Positions 24,901-39,172 are shown, counted from the first letter of the stretch. The stretch is 64,000 bases of DNA from Effrenium voratum (GCA_963377175.1 CAUJNA010001446.1:417922-481921), one strand, 5' to 3'. Notes: generated by a model not told the origin, from the letters alone. Numbers and translations are program-made.

Positions 24901-27900
24901 AAAAAAGTCCCCAAAAAAGTCACCTCTTGGCTAACTACCTAGCCAACTTCAATCCCAGGTGATGCTGGTGAAGCTTCATGCTTTCTCCAAAAAACCAAAC
25001 TGCAGACCTTGCCCAAACTCAAGTTTTCTTACATGTCTCTTGCTTAAAAACAGCCCACCATCAAACCCACAAAGGGGGTAGTACTTCAAGCCCCCAAATT
25101 TTAAGCCCAAGACTTTATTCCAGGGGCCCCTATAATAAAGTCTTGCTGCATGGTCCCCCCCTGAAAAATGCAACTTCCTACATGCAGTTACCTCTTGGCT
25201 AACAACCTAGCCAACTTCACACACAATCCCAGCTGATGCTGATGCTGATGCTGGTGAAGCTTGTTGCTTTCTCCCCAAAATCCAAACTGCAGACCTTGCC
25301 CAAACTCAAGTTTTCTTACATGTCTCTTGTTTAAAAACAGCCCACCATCAAACCCACAAAGGGGGTAGTACTTCAAGCCCCCAAATTTTAAGCCCAAGAC
25401 TTTATTCCAGGGGCCCCTATAATAAAGTCTTGCTGCATGGTCCCCCCCTGAAAAATGCAACTTCCTACATGCAGTTACCTCTTGGCTAACAACCTAGCCA
25501 ACTTCACACACAATCCCAGCTGATGCTGATGCTGATGCTGGTGAAGCTTGTTGCTTTCTCCCCAAAATCCAAACTGCAGACCTTGCCCAAACTCAAGTTT
25601 TCTTACATGTCTCTTGTTTAAAAACAGCCCACCATCAAACCCACAAAGGGGTAGTACTTCAAGCCCCCAAATTTTAAGCCCAAGACTTTATTCCAGGGGC
25701 CCTTACAATAAAGTCAAATGCAAACTCAGTTCCAAGTCTGAAAAGGAAGCTCCAGCAATACTAAATCAAATGCAAACTCAGTTCCAAATCTGAAAAGGAA
25801 GCTCCAGCAATACTAAATCAAATGGAAACTCAAGTCTACCAATACTAAATCTAATGGAAACTCACCTCAAGATACTATTCCCCATGCCCCCATCGTTGAG
25901 GGGGGGGGGGGCTCCCGTTTACTAATCCACATTGGACATTACTAAAATATACTACAGCAAAAAGGTACCCTTATTCCAACCTCTCCACTGGAGGACCTAG
26001 CCTGTCACTTTCACTCCCTGTCACTTTCAGGCCATCTCAGCCGGACGCCCCCCGAGGCTCAGTGGAACCTTTTTGGGCTTGCGTCCGGCTGCCAGCTTCT
26101 TGGGATCCCTCCTGGCCCATGCTTCATTCACGCATTTATGGTCATGTTGCAACTGCGGTGGCGCTTGGGGCGACCAGATGGGCCTCGAGCCCAATAGGGG
26201 TGGCCATAAAATCTGCTTGTGGCGCACTCCAGGGCCACAGCACTAGGCCAATGTTGTATACCGGAGGGTGTACCTGGATTTACAGATGTATAGGGTAGTC
26301 CTGGAAACAGGCACCGGGTACATGGGTAAGTTTCAACAAAGGGTGAGCCCAAAAAGTGGTTTTACTCTGGATATAGTTGTCCCTCTGGATATAGTTGTCC
26401 TTTCAACCAAGGTACAAAGGGTATTGTGAAAAGACATACACACACACACTTGAACAATCCATCCAAAGGATTATATAGCACGTTCAAAGTTCGAAGTTGG
26501 CACGTCAGGTACACTGGGTTGATCAGACCCAGCATCCTGAGGTCACCATAAGAGCGCACACACAGATCCTAGCTGCAACTCCTACAACGATTCCCCAACC
26601 TGAAGTCAAGACCCCCCTCCCTTCGAATCGACGGAATCGCTCGAAATCGACAGAATTAAGCAGATCCTATACGGCCGACATTGGGGACCTTTGCGCTTTG
26701 CTAAAAAGGGTACCCTCATTAGAAAGAACACAACGCAAGCAAACACACAAACACACAAAAGTAGAACCACACACAGACACACACACACAAGCACACAAAC
26801 AAACACAAAAAAAACACAGACAAAGCCCACACAAACTTCCCCACAAACACACGCACAAGCACACACACAAACTTACCCACAAACACACGCAAGCACACAC
26901 ACAGAGAAAACCAAATCAAACAAACAGACGCAAAACACACGCACACACACAGACACACACTCCATACTCCATGGAGCCGACAGGAGGACGCGGCCAATGG
27001 CTTGAAGACGCAGCTGCTGGCCGTCCCCGGACGCTTGGTCCACGGGGACTACACGGCGCGCTCGGGAGATACGCGGACCAGGGAGCTGCTGGCACCGTGC
27101 GAGTCCGCGGAGAGGCGCCTTGGAGTCCAACTGAAAGTGAACATGGATATGTCTTGTTCCCAGGCAACCCACTTTTGTTTTTTGGTTTAACGGCGTTCAA
27201 TAGAGGGAATGAAGGAGGTATTTCTGAGAGGACATGGACCACCCCAAATCACCAGCCTGAGCAACCCTCTAACAACCACCCGTGAAAATCCACGAAAAAA
27301 GGCCATACCAAACCTTACTCGTACGCCGAACTTACTTCTTGTGAACCGCAACCAACATCCGCTTCTGACTCGTCAGCGCCAGCGTGGCACCCTCAGGCGC
27401 TTCCGCAGGGGCGGCTTGATCCTAGTTTTTTTATGGCGAAGGTCGACCCCGGTGAATCAGCCGTCAAAAGGTTGCAGGATTGCCTCTCAACTGGGACATA
27501 CCCTTTGCAGGAATCAACGAGAGGGGCTCCCGGGTTCCCACTAAGGGGCATCATGTGGGTTCTTCCGGGTGGCTTAGTTCCGGCAGCTTGCGGGTCTGGA
27601 AACCATCTGAGGATCGAGGCGGCCATGCAGGGCCGCGTCGCCTTGGTTAACGTTTGGGTGCCGCTGTGCCCCGTCCTGCGGGACCCGCTGGCGCTGGCAG
27701 AGTGGCAGACCTGCCGCCCCGAGGAATGCTCGCCCTGAAGCCACGGGTGCTGAATAGCAACCATGAATGTTTGTTTCCCAAAGGGAAACCAGACAGAGGA
27801 TTGGCATCTTCTTGGGTTTATGTCCCACCTCTTGTTCGACACGTTGTGAGGCAAGTGTTTGGGTTGGGGGAATGGCGGTTGTTCCAGACGGATGCTGGTA

Positions 27901-30900
27901 AATAACTTGTTGCTTTTTTGGGGAGACAATGATGGCAACCATGTTACGTGGAGGACGTGATCCGGGTGAAGCGGATCCATCCCCACCGCACAGGGGAGAT
28001 CTACCATGGGCTTCGTGCAGCTGAACGCCAAAGGCACCCCAGCTCTTTGGGTGGAGTTTTACCCTTCAACTTGCCACCCAAAAAACGCCCAGGTGGAGAA
28101 GTTACCCTCCCAAGAAGTTAAATGTAAAACTTGTTACCCTTCAACTTGTTGGGAGGGACGCTTTCCCTTTAACTTCTGGTTCGAACTTGTAGCGGATGAA
28201 CGGACGCTCACCCAGGATGGACTGGTACCTTTTTGGGATGGATGTGTATTATGTAACTGTTTGTGGCAGTGGAACTTTAACCTGCAACCTTTTGCAGGAA
28301 CCTTCAGCTATTTGTCGACCAGTGCGTTTTGCCGCGAACTCGTCTCGTCACTCGTCGCACACATGGATTTCGAGCGTTTCCCAGATTTAAGGAACTGCCA
28401 CCTTGCAGGTTTTCTCAGTGGGTCTGTTCAAGGCAATGGTCTCATCTAGAGCCTCGACTTGCCGGTTGAAGCCGCGGTTTTATGGGATACACCTAGTCCA
28501 CTGCAACACATTGGCAGACCCCGCGTCCCGTTGAGCCCTTTGAGAGATTACTTTTGCGTGCTCTCGTTTGTTTAGTTCGCACACCTTTGCCCCAGGCATA
28601 CACAGCGGACAAGATGTGCAGGGTCCAATATGTGATATGCAAATGTGATTTTTATGCTTACATATTTTTGTTGATACATATTAGTGTATGTGAGCGGAAG
28701 TTGGAACTGCAGCACGTGTGGAGGCTCAAGTCCCACACAATTCGACAAAAGAGTATATAGTTATGGGTCCCAGTTCTTTGATTCGAGGATAGCACAAGCA
28801 ACAATCCATGTAGGTCTCTTTTCTTGGGGACCCAATTCCTACTTCAGGCCTTGGAATGGTAGATTTTGCAGGCTCCTTGGTGGGGAGGGGGTGGCCAGCG
28901 CTGGCCGCTTTAAGCCTTCGCACTTCCAGGGGTCCAGAAATATGCAGTTGCTTTGCACTGATTTGTGGCTGGTGTGCTTACACTGCAGTAACTTGCAACA
29001 ATCTTAGGAGTATGTATGTACAGAAGATTGTGAGACACGGTCCGTGCTGTTTTGTCTCCTTCATACATATATATATATATATATAACTCAAACAAGAAAA
29101 CCATAGAAACAGCGGTGTTTCTGTGACTGCGGCCGTCTCTTCTGAAGCCCTTCCCAAGTTTTTGCAGGTGGGTCTATTTTCCTGGCATGGAGCCTGGCGA
29201 GGCGGGGCCCCAGGTGCAGCTCTTGAAATCGAAGTGGGCCCTTCTGAACATTTGTTCCGCTTGGAGCATGGGGAAAACGTAGTGGGATGAAACTGAACTT
29301 TGAGATTCGCATGCTCGAAATTGCTTCCATGACAATGGTTGGAGAATTTGGACGCTGTTACTTTTGTTTGAAGATGTCACTTTGAGTTGCTTGCATTTTA
29401 GGGAGATCTCCCCACTAGCGTGTGACTTGACTCCAGGCCAACGCGAGGTTTTGAGTTTCATGTTTGCTTGGCTCAGCATTTGTGTTTGCAACAGGGTGCG
29501 GGCACCATCCTTGCGGGCATGGATCTGTGGAAACAATGGGGAACCTCCAAAGGATGGCGTTCCCTTTCTGAGGTGCTGGTCTTTAAGACCTACGACTCCG
29601 CGGAGGACCGGCCGCGCTTCGTGATCCACTCCGCGTCCCAGTTGCAAGTGCCTATCCACCTTTTTCCCGGCCTTCCCTTGAAATCAAGCAGCAAAACATC
29701 AAAAAGGTCAATAAATCAAGCAACACCACATCCAACCAACTGGAAAACAGGGCGCCTTTTGGCTCACTTGTCCAGGCCTCTGACCAACCAAAGAGAAAAA
29801 CGGGCGCCTTTGGGGTTTTTGTCCAATCTGGGCTGAGGCTTTTGTGGACCCCAGCTCTCCTCCCAGCGCCCCGGCGCGGGAGAGCATCGAGCTGCGCTGC
29901 ATCGTCTTCTTCTCGGAGGCGCGGGTCGTGGGTTAGGGAGACAAGGGTTACTAGGTTTGGCCTTGTCGTTTTTGAGGATACCCTCTCGGGGTTGACAATT
30001 TGAAGAGAAGGAAGTGAAGGAAGCCACAAAAAAGGGGGCTCGCTCAAAACGTCGACACCCGCCATCTGTTTTTTTGGTGGGTTTTCAGTGGGTTTCCTTG
30101 TGGGGTAAGGAACCTGCGCTTCGAACTCGGAAGGAGGTGCCCAAATGGGGAGGCGGGAAGCAGGTTCCCCTTTCAGCTGCAATTATCCATGTGGGTGGAC
30201 AAAATCCACTTTGAATGAAACTCTACGAGCAATTATTGGGAGTATCCTACAAAGTGGTGCAGGATTTCGTCCCATCCACAGTGGGGATTGGAATCAGCCA
30301 CCTTGGTCTTCACAACCTTGTACATGGATGAAGCGTCGCTGCAAGGATACCTATGATTGTCTAACCGGGCTTTGTAAAAGGAAAGTGCGTATCAAATAAC
30401 CAATGCCAAGGAAGGGGAACATCAGAAAAAAAGTGCGCAAAGGGCAGACGTAATAGGTGAATTTTGAGTTGGAGGCTTGAGCCTGCCGCCATTACCAGCG
30501 ATCGAGATTCAGGGAAACCGGATTGCTGCACTGGAGTCAGTATTAAATTTGTTGGCTCAGGCTACTCAGGTTCGAAGGTTTTGCTGCATCATCTCCTGCA
30601 CGATGCGTTCTACAGGCAAGGCTTCTTGAAAACTGTCCCACTCAAGTGACCTTTGCTAAGTCTAGCTGGTCAAATGCACCAGTTCAACCGTGTCCGGCCC
30701 CTATTTAGCCACAACAACCAAGCAATCATGGACATAGACACATGCGGGAAAAGGCCAATGTACCTTTGCATACCTATTGACCTATTGCCACGCATGTAAT
30801 TCTAGATCTTTCCCCAACAGCAAGGATGAGCCTTGCTGATCACAACGTCCACCTACAGGATGCCTACGGAATCATGCCTGGGATTGGGCACGACGTGCGG

Positions 30901-33900
30901 TTTGACGCTGAACTCTGAGAACGATTCAGCAGGCGCCCCAGCCGTACCCAAAATTTTGGGAGCAGCAACCTCACGGGCACTGGCCGTGGCCGGTCTTTTC
31001 CCGGGCTTAAGTCGACTCCTAGGTCACCCAGTAGTGCCCTTTTACCCTTTTGTGGGGGAGGGTTCCCCTACTAAAATAGACTACAGAAAAAAAGTTGGCA
31101 CCCTTATTCTAACCTCTCTACTGGAGGAATAGACCCCTGTGCGGCGTGCTGGCCAGGTGCCCGAAGATTTCGGCGCCCAATTCGTGCCGCCCCACCTGGA
31201 CCCCTCCTCTCCGGATCATGACTTGACTGCGCCGAAGCTCGGAGACGGGTTAGGCGGTTAGGCGCTTGCGCCAGGCACTGTAGAAGAATGGCCTATAATG
31301 GCCTGCAGCGTGGAAACTGGGGTCTTCTCCAAAACGATTTTATTTAGATCTAAGGTTGGCTAAGTATGAAACATACTCTGAAAGTAGCATGTTTGTGTGC
31401 TCCAGTTGTGGGCTAAGGAAATGATATATGATGCCGAGCTTGTTTCATGAGTGCCCAAGGAGAGAGATATTTGTGCTGGTATGTTCTGGCATGATGTTTT
31501 GGTGACTTTTTGCTTCTTGAAGTGCAAGTGCTCGTGCTTTGTGCTTGATTCAAGGGGATGTTTGCCATGTGCGGCCAAGCTTGAGGCCGGCATGGGTTTA
31601 TTTGCGCCTGTACTTCCATGCTAACCTTCGTACGGTAGCCCTTAATTTAATCCACGGACCCGCTGGAGTTCTGGCCCCTTGCATCAGTGAGCCACCTGAG
31701 AGCTAACTTGGACGGCATCTTGTACGTGTTTTCTTTCTTGAGCCAGCTCCCAAACCGTAAGTCACCGGGCAATCAAGGCGCGCAACAGCATCTAGCATGG
31801 GAATTTGCTGTCCCATCCATCCCGGCCTTTTGCTTGCATTTTGATTGGAATTTGAACTAGGTGTCCACCAAAAGTTGCTCTGAAGTTGCTGGTAGAATCA
31901 TGGCATGGCATAGTCAGAGGTGATGAGAGGGATAGTTGACCATAGCTGACATCATCTTACTCGAGACTGGCACGAAAAAACGCCACGGCAGCTCTGTCAG
32001 GAAGGTTGAGAAGTCTGAGGCAATGCCGGAGTGGTGAGGGGTGCACCGCATTTTGTAGCCGGTGACGTGTCCAGAATTCGAATGAATCTTCCCGGCTTGG
32101 CCATGGTACCTAGCAACAGGGCAAGGGGTTACTTTCCTTGACTCTGGGCCGCGGGGTATGGCTGCGGTGCAAAGGGATGAGAAATATGTGAGTGTGACAG
32201 AGTGGCGTTGAAGTCGGCGTCCACCTTTTGTTGGCCGGTACCGGCGCAAGAAAACCACATGCCAGCTGCAAAGTCATTGGGTGAGCAAAGGGTCGGTCAG
32301 ACACGTGTTGGAACTCAGGCACCAAGCCCTGCAGTCAGTCACTTCTTGTCAGATGGCAGTGGCGAGATTGGTACAGTTGGCCATTGTGCAGGGGGCCATT
32401 CCTGAACTGTACGTGGCGGGCCTTCCCACACCGGAAGTGAGCCCTTCCACTGGTGGACTCGTCTAAGACGAGCGCCACTTTTCCACTGGAGGCTTCAGGC
32501 GAGCAGTGCAACTAAAAAGCTTTCACAGCTCACATTAGCCGGTCGTGTGAGAGCAGAGCCACACTCCCACACCCACACCGACAGCCACATCGCATCCTCA
32601 CCGTCACCCTTGCTTGCGCACAACCCATGCACACAGACACACAGCCACACACAGACACACAGACACACACACACACACGTACAGATGCAAATGTAGACAT
32701 GCACACAGACCTACAGACATACTCCCTTACCCCCAGTACTGCACGCCCCATAATTTAAACTGTTGTTTTTGTGTTTTCCGTGGGCCTGGTTTTCAGTGTG
32801 GCCATGCCAGAGACTAGCTTGAGTTGCAGCACAAATCACACTTTCCTTGCCTAGTCCAAAAAGCTTACTTAGTATTGGTTTCAAATTGGCTATTCTAGAC
32901 TTAGTATTTCCGGCCCCGCAATTTTGGAAAAATGTTTTATTATCACTTCTCGAGTTCCTGGACTTTTTGCTTCTTAGGAAGGCCATTTTAGTGGTATATA
33001 AACTTGGGCCAACCCACTCAGGAAGTGAGACACAGACACAGACATTTGCAAACACGGACATATGCAGACACAGACATATGCAGACAGACAGACAGACAAA
33101 CAGACACAAAAGCGCACAGACACAACAGCGCACAGACACAAGCACACATACACGGACACGCAACTCACAGAGACATGCGCATAGTCACACAGACTATGTA
33201 CAAGACGCACTCGCAGACACACACACACACACACACAGACTCGCAGAGACACAGAGACATGGAGACTCAGAGTCACAGAGGCAGACATGCACAGACACAT
33301 ACACACACACAGACGCCGCTACACTCGCGCCCCCGCACATACACGCCCGCAACTGCAACCGAATGCACCCGCACATGCTCACGCGCTCGCGCTCGCGCAC
33401 AGACACTTTTGCGGCCTGTTTGGCTTTGCTGAATCTGAAGATTTCCTTTTCTGCAAGTTGCAAGTTCGTCACTTATGTCTGATGGAGTTGCCGCATCCAA
33501 AGGAACCATCGGAGACAACTGGGTCCCATCGCCTGGAATCTGGTGGACGTGCTAAAGCAGTTACTTTGCCAAAGGTTGTTTGACGGCGGTGGGTGGCAGG
33601 ACCCCATGCTCAACAATCTATGTGGTGTGTAGGCAGGGTGCACCAGAGTTGATTGATGCCTATAGATAGGTTGTCAGAGGGATATGTTCAAACAGATAGA
33701 TGATGGATACTAGATATTGTAAAACCGATAGATCGATAGCGATGCACACCCCGCACTGCTTAGTTTTGAAGGACCATGGCATGGACATCACTCATGTTGA
33801 GTGGTCCCCAGTTGCAAAGCAAACCTGAAACCCATACCATGGTTGTTGTTGGGAAACATTTTACATTTTTGCTTCTTGTGGTTTAGAGGGAATTCCCCAC

Positions 33901-35802
33901 TTAATTGCTACAATTTAAATTGTTGCTCCCCTTCCAACGTCAACCAAGATACACTTAACACCCGACTCACCTGGGGATGTCGAAGTTTCGTCAGGTGATC
34001 CTGGCCACTGGTGTGGCGCAGAAGCTCTGCGAGGCGCAGCTCCGACACGGCGTGCGGGCTTCGATGCGGCGACAGTAATGTTGACCTGGGAAACCCGTGG
34101 CATTGTTAGGGTGTTCCCTCCAAAGGTGGTCTGAATCCCCACTAAAAGGGGACACCCCCCGATCAAAATCAACCAGGGGTTCTGCTTAATCCGGGGTTAA
34201 CAGTAGGGCAAGTGATACTCAGGCCAAGCGTTCTGTGGATTCTAAGCGCCAAATCCCCGTTGGGAACGACGCAAAACAGATCAAACAAAGGGTCCCCTTT
34301 TCTGAGCGAGTTTGCATGCTCAAACCTCGATGAAGACTTCGTTCTTAGTCTGTTTTTTCGGGTGCCACTCAGGCCAAATGGAAAGTCGGCTTCCATGTGT
34401 TTGTTTTGGATGAAGGTCCCTGATCCGGGGGTCCCTCAGTTCATGTTGAAGGAAGTAGAACAGCAATTAGAACACTTCCATGTTGGTGGGCTGGCCATTC
34501 CAACTCGCTAATTGATATGTGTGTTTCGCATTTGGTTAATCGAAGACGATGGGAGGGCCTGTGGTATCTATCCCAGCGTATCTGGGAAGGATCACACAAT
34601 GGGGTGATTATATTTGTGATTTTTGTCGGGGGACTCCTGCACAGAATTTGTGATTTGCTTCATGGCAGCCACTGTGCGCTTGCGCACCTTTTAGCCAATG
34701 ATGCAAAGAAGCTTTGCTGCCGATCGCCTGTCACTCTGGTAGTTGATGACGGGCCGTCAGGATGTTTCAGGGAATGTCTCCCGGCAAATGTGCACCAAGC
34801 ACAGAACGCTCCAGTGATTCGCTGCTACTGCCAACGTTTGGTGGGCTGCATGATGCATGATGCGTGATCTCCGGATGCCGGTATATATGTGTTGGCCTAG
34901 GGCCTGGCGCAGGATATGCTAGCACACACTGAGCACGTGGTTAGGTTGAGTGAATCGGGCGCACCCGCACAGGCGTGCAGAGGCAATCGCGTTTCTTAAC
35001 AGCCACCAGAGCTCCCATGTACGCCCATGTGCCTGCTCACCTCCAACACCCACAAACACACACAGACACACAGACACACACACACAGACAGACACACAGA
35101 CACACAGACACACACACACACACACAGAGACACACAGAGACACACAGAGAGACACACAGACACACACGCACACAGACACGCACAGACACACACACACAGA
35201 CACACACACAGACACACCGACACAGACACACAGACACAGACACACAGACACACAGACACAGACACACAGATACAGACACACAGACACACAGACACACACA
35301 CACACACCACACACCACACACCACACACACACCACACAAACACACCTCACACACACACACACACACCACACACCACCACACCACACACACACACGCCACA
35401 CCACACACCACCACACCACACACACACACACCACACCACACCACAACACACCCACACCCACACACCACACACACACCACACACACACGCCACACCACACA
35501 CCACACACACACGCCACACCACACACCACCACACCACACACACACACACCACACCACACCACAACACACCCACACCCACACCCACACCCACACCCACACC
35601 CAAGCCAAACACACACACACACATACACACACACCCACACCCACACACGCACACGCACACGCACACGCACACGCACACGCAGACGCAGACGCAGACGCAG
35701 ACGCGGATGCGAACGCAGACGCAGACGCAGACGCAGACGCAAACACACAAACACACAGACGCACAGACACACACAAAGACACACACACACACACAAACAC
35801 AC

Positions 35803-35833
<31 letters not shown>

Positions 35834-37351
35834 CACACAGACACACACACACACACACAAGCACAAACACACAGACACAGACACAGACACAGACACAGAC
35901 ACAGACACAGACACAGACACATACACACACAAACACAGACACACACAAACACACACAAACACAGACAAACACACAAACACACAGACACAGACACTGACAC
36001 AGACACAGACGCAGACGCAGACGCAGACACGCACACACACACACATACATCACACACACACACAACCACACACAAACACACACACACAGACACACACACA
36101 CACTCAAGCACAAACACACAGACACAGACACAGACACACACACAGACACACACACACAAACACACATCACACACACACATCACACACACAAACACACACA
36201 AACACACACACAGACACTCACACAGACACACACAAGCACAAACACACAGACACAGACACAGACACAGACACAGACACAGACACAGACACAGACACAGACA
36301 CAGACACAGACACAGACACACACACACACACATCACACACACACATCACACACACAAACACACACAAACACACACACACAGACACACACACACACAAGCA
36401 CAAACACACAGACACAGACACAGACACAGACACAGACACAGACACAGACACACACACACACATCACACACACACATCACACACACACACATCACACACAC
36501 ACAAACAATCACACACAAACACACACAGACACACACACACAAGCACAGACACACAGACACAGACACAGACACAGACACAGACACAGACACAGACACACAC
36601 ACACATCACACACACACACACACATCACACACACACACAAACACACACACACACAAACAGACACACACACACACACTCAAGCACAAACACACAGACACAG
36701 ACACAGACACACACACAGACACACACACACACATCACACACACACACATCACACACACACAAACACACACAAACACACACACACAGACACTCACACAGAC
36801 ACACACAAGCACAAACACACAGACACAGACACAGACACAGACACAGACACAAACACAGACACAGACACAGACACAGACACAGACACACACACACACAAGC
36901 ACACACAAACACGCACACACAGACACACACACACACACAAGCACAAACACACAGACACAGACACAGACACAGGCACAGACACAGACACACACACACACAC
37001 ACATCACACACACACACATCCCCCACACACACAAACACACACACACACAGACACACACACACACAAGCACAAACACACAGACACAGACACAGACACAGAC
37101 ACACAGACACAGACGCACACACACACACACACATCACACACACACACATCACACACACACACACGCATCAGACACACACACACATCACACACACACACAT
37201 CACACACACATCACACACACGCAAACACACACAAACACACACACACACAGACACACACACACACACACACACACTCACACACACACACACAGCCGCAAGC
37301 ACAAACACAGACACAGACACAGACACAGACACAGACACAGACACAGACACA

Positions 37352-37404
<53 letters not shown>

Positions 37405-39110
37405 CACACACAAACACACATCACACAAACACACACACACACACACACGCATCACACATATAATTGACAAATGTTTGGCAATTTTGTTTTTTGTTGTCAC
37501 CCCAGACCAAACTTGACAAATGCCTTGGCCGCAGGAGCTGGGCTACAACATCCTCGGAGACCCAGTGCCTTGAGACGCAGCGGATGTCGCGCTTGCGTGC
37601 AAGTTCCCGCAAGCATTGAGTAGCTTTGGGATATTTGCTGGGTGGAGCTTGATGTTGGAGTTGTGCCTGACCACGCAGAGCGGGTGCTTGCTGGCCTAGA
37701 TGACCAGAATGGGACAATAGAAGTGAATGGCGGCTGCTGAACCAAGTTCGGATTTCTATCTCCGAAGGTACATGGGGGTAGGCAACAACTACATTGGCCT
37801 GTTGCCAATGTGTTCGTGAATCTGCGGCAGGCTAAATAGAACAACCCCACCGTGCCGACCGTGCAGCTTATGATGAAGTCTTCATTTTCGGGATCGCTGC
37901 CATTTCAGATTGGTCGTGTGGCATGATGTGATTGTGAACCAGCTAGCCGAGATGTGTTTCATTGCTGCATTTTCGCGGGCAAGCTGGTGGCAGATCCTCA
38001 GCTAGATCACTGCAACTTCTTACCCCTTGCTGCCTCATGAGCTCCGGTGGCACTTTGAAATAGGTGTGTGTCATAGGGCCCCTAAAATGGTTGGTTTCCT
38101 TTTGGCTTCCCTTTATGTAAACCCGCCTGAAAAGTAGAATGTTACCCTCGAAAAGACACACCCTATGAGGTATTCGCTTCAATGTGGAAAAGCAGCCTCG
38201 GACAAGTCGTGAATCAAAGCCCCATGTGCTAGCAGATTTCACCCTGATGGGAACAGACAGCTAGGCAGGTGACATCAGGTGACCATTTTCAATTGTCGCG
38301 TGGTCAGAATCCCATGTATTTAGAAATGAAGTTGCTGGCGCAACCGGGTCCGGCAAACCTGGGCAAACCCCTCGGTTTAGTGTTTTGTTTGGATGAGGGC
38401 CAGGCGAGTTGCGAAATCGAGGAATTAGATGCATACTGATATGGATGTGTCTCAAAATAATAGGGAAACCCAACCGATTGGTTTCCTTTGGTTTTCCTTT
38501 GAATGCCAATCAAAAGGAGGTCCACCAATTGAGAAGCTCCCACAAAGTGCATAGATACTGCACGTGAATATTTGTTCTGCAAACCAAGCCCACGCCAACC
38601 TCAATTGGCTAGGGGAAGAGCCTCTATGTCTGCTTGCTAGCGGGATTCGTCCGAGCGCGAGCTGGGTTTCGCATCTCAAGGTGGAAGGCTGGGATGGAGA
38701 GGGCGAGCGGATCACGATCCCTCCGGAGCTCAAGAGCCAGGGCTACAGGCGCAAACGTTTGAGGGATTTCATGGATTCGGATGAACGGTGTGTGTGTCTG
38801 TGTTGTGTTTGCCTTGGATGACTTCACTTATCACTTTGAGGGGGTGGTTTTGTCATGCTGCGGGATGTTGTGCGCTCTTTGAGTTCTGTGCGCATTTTGG
38901 CGTGTTGCGTCCCAAAGAGATAACATTTAGATCAGAATGTCACTACAAAAGGTTTTGCCCAAAATCATGGTGTTCAGACTGTGTTGTTGTCAAATGCGGG
39001 GGGCTTTGTCATCATACGTGCCAGCTTGGCTTTTTCTCATCATACTCTTCTCAGAAATTGTCATGTCACGTCAAGTTCGCAGGTATTATGTTCAACGCGG
39101 TTGCTGGTGT

Positions 39111-39172
<62 letters not shown>

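Larger units (their letters stand above)
31436..33994. other. no supported exon in this part of the DHHC intron
   Basis: Apart from CA-rich repeats I find no segment with motif, frame bias and splice sites together. Confidence 0.4.

Noticed and set aside
24976..25460. Two near-identical antisense ORFs ([14 protein letters not shown]...)
   Set aside because: They repeat only because the 287-bp DNA unit repeats; the unit is intronic and has a hairpin rather than coding bias.
26497..27285. 262-codon + strand ORF
   Set aside because: Most of it is CA repeat, and where it overlaps exon 5 of the CmcJ-like gene it is in the wrong frame; the true frame carries VHGDYT.
35043..37450. CRISPR array
   Set aside because: The repeat is simple-sequence CA DNA without unique spacers, in a eukaryotic-type genome.
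34950..37463. 837-codon + strand ORF and several long antisense ORFs (THTDTDT, VCVCVCV)
   Set aside because: They are translations of the CA satellite, which has no stop codon in any frame; no non-repeat domain is present.
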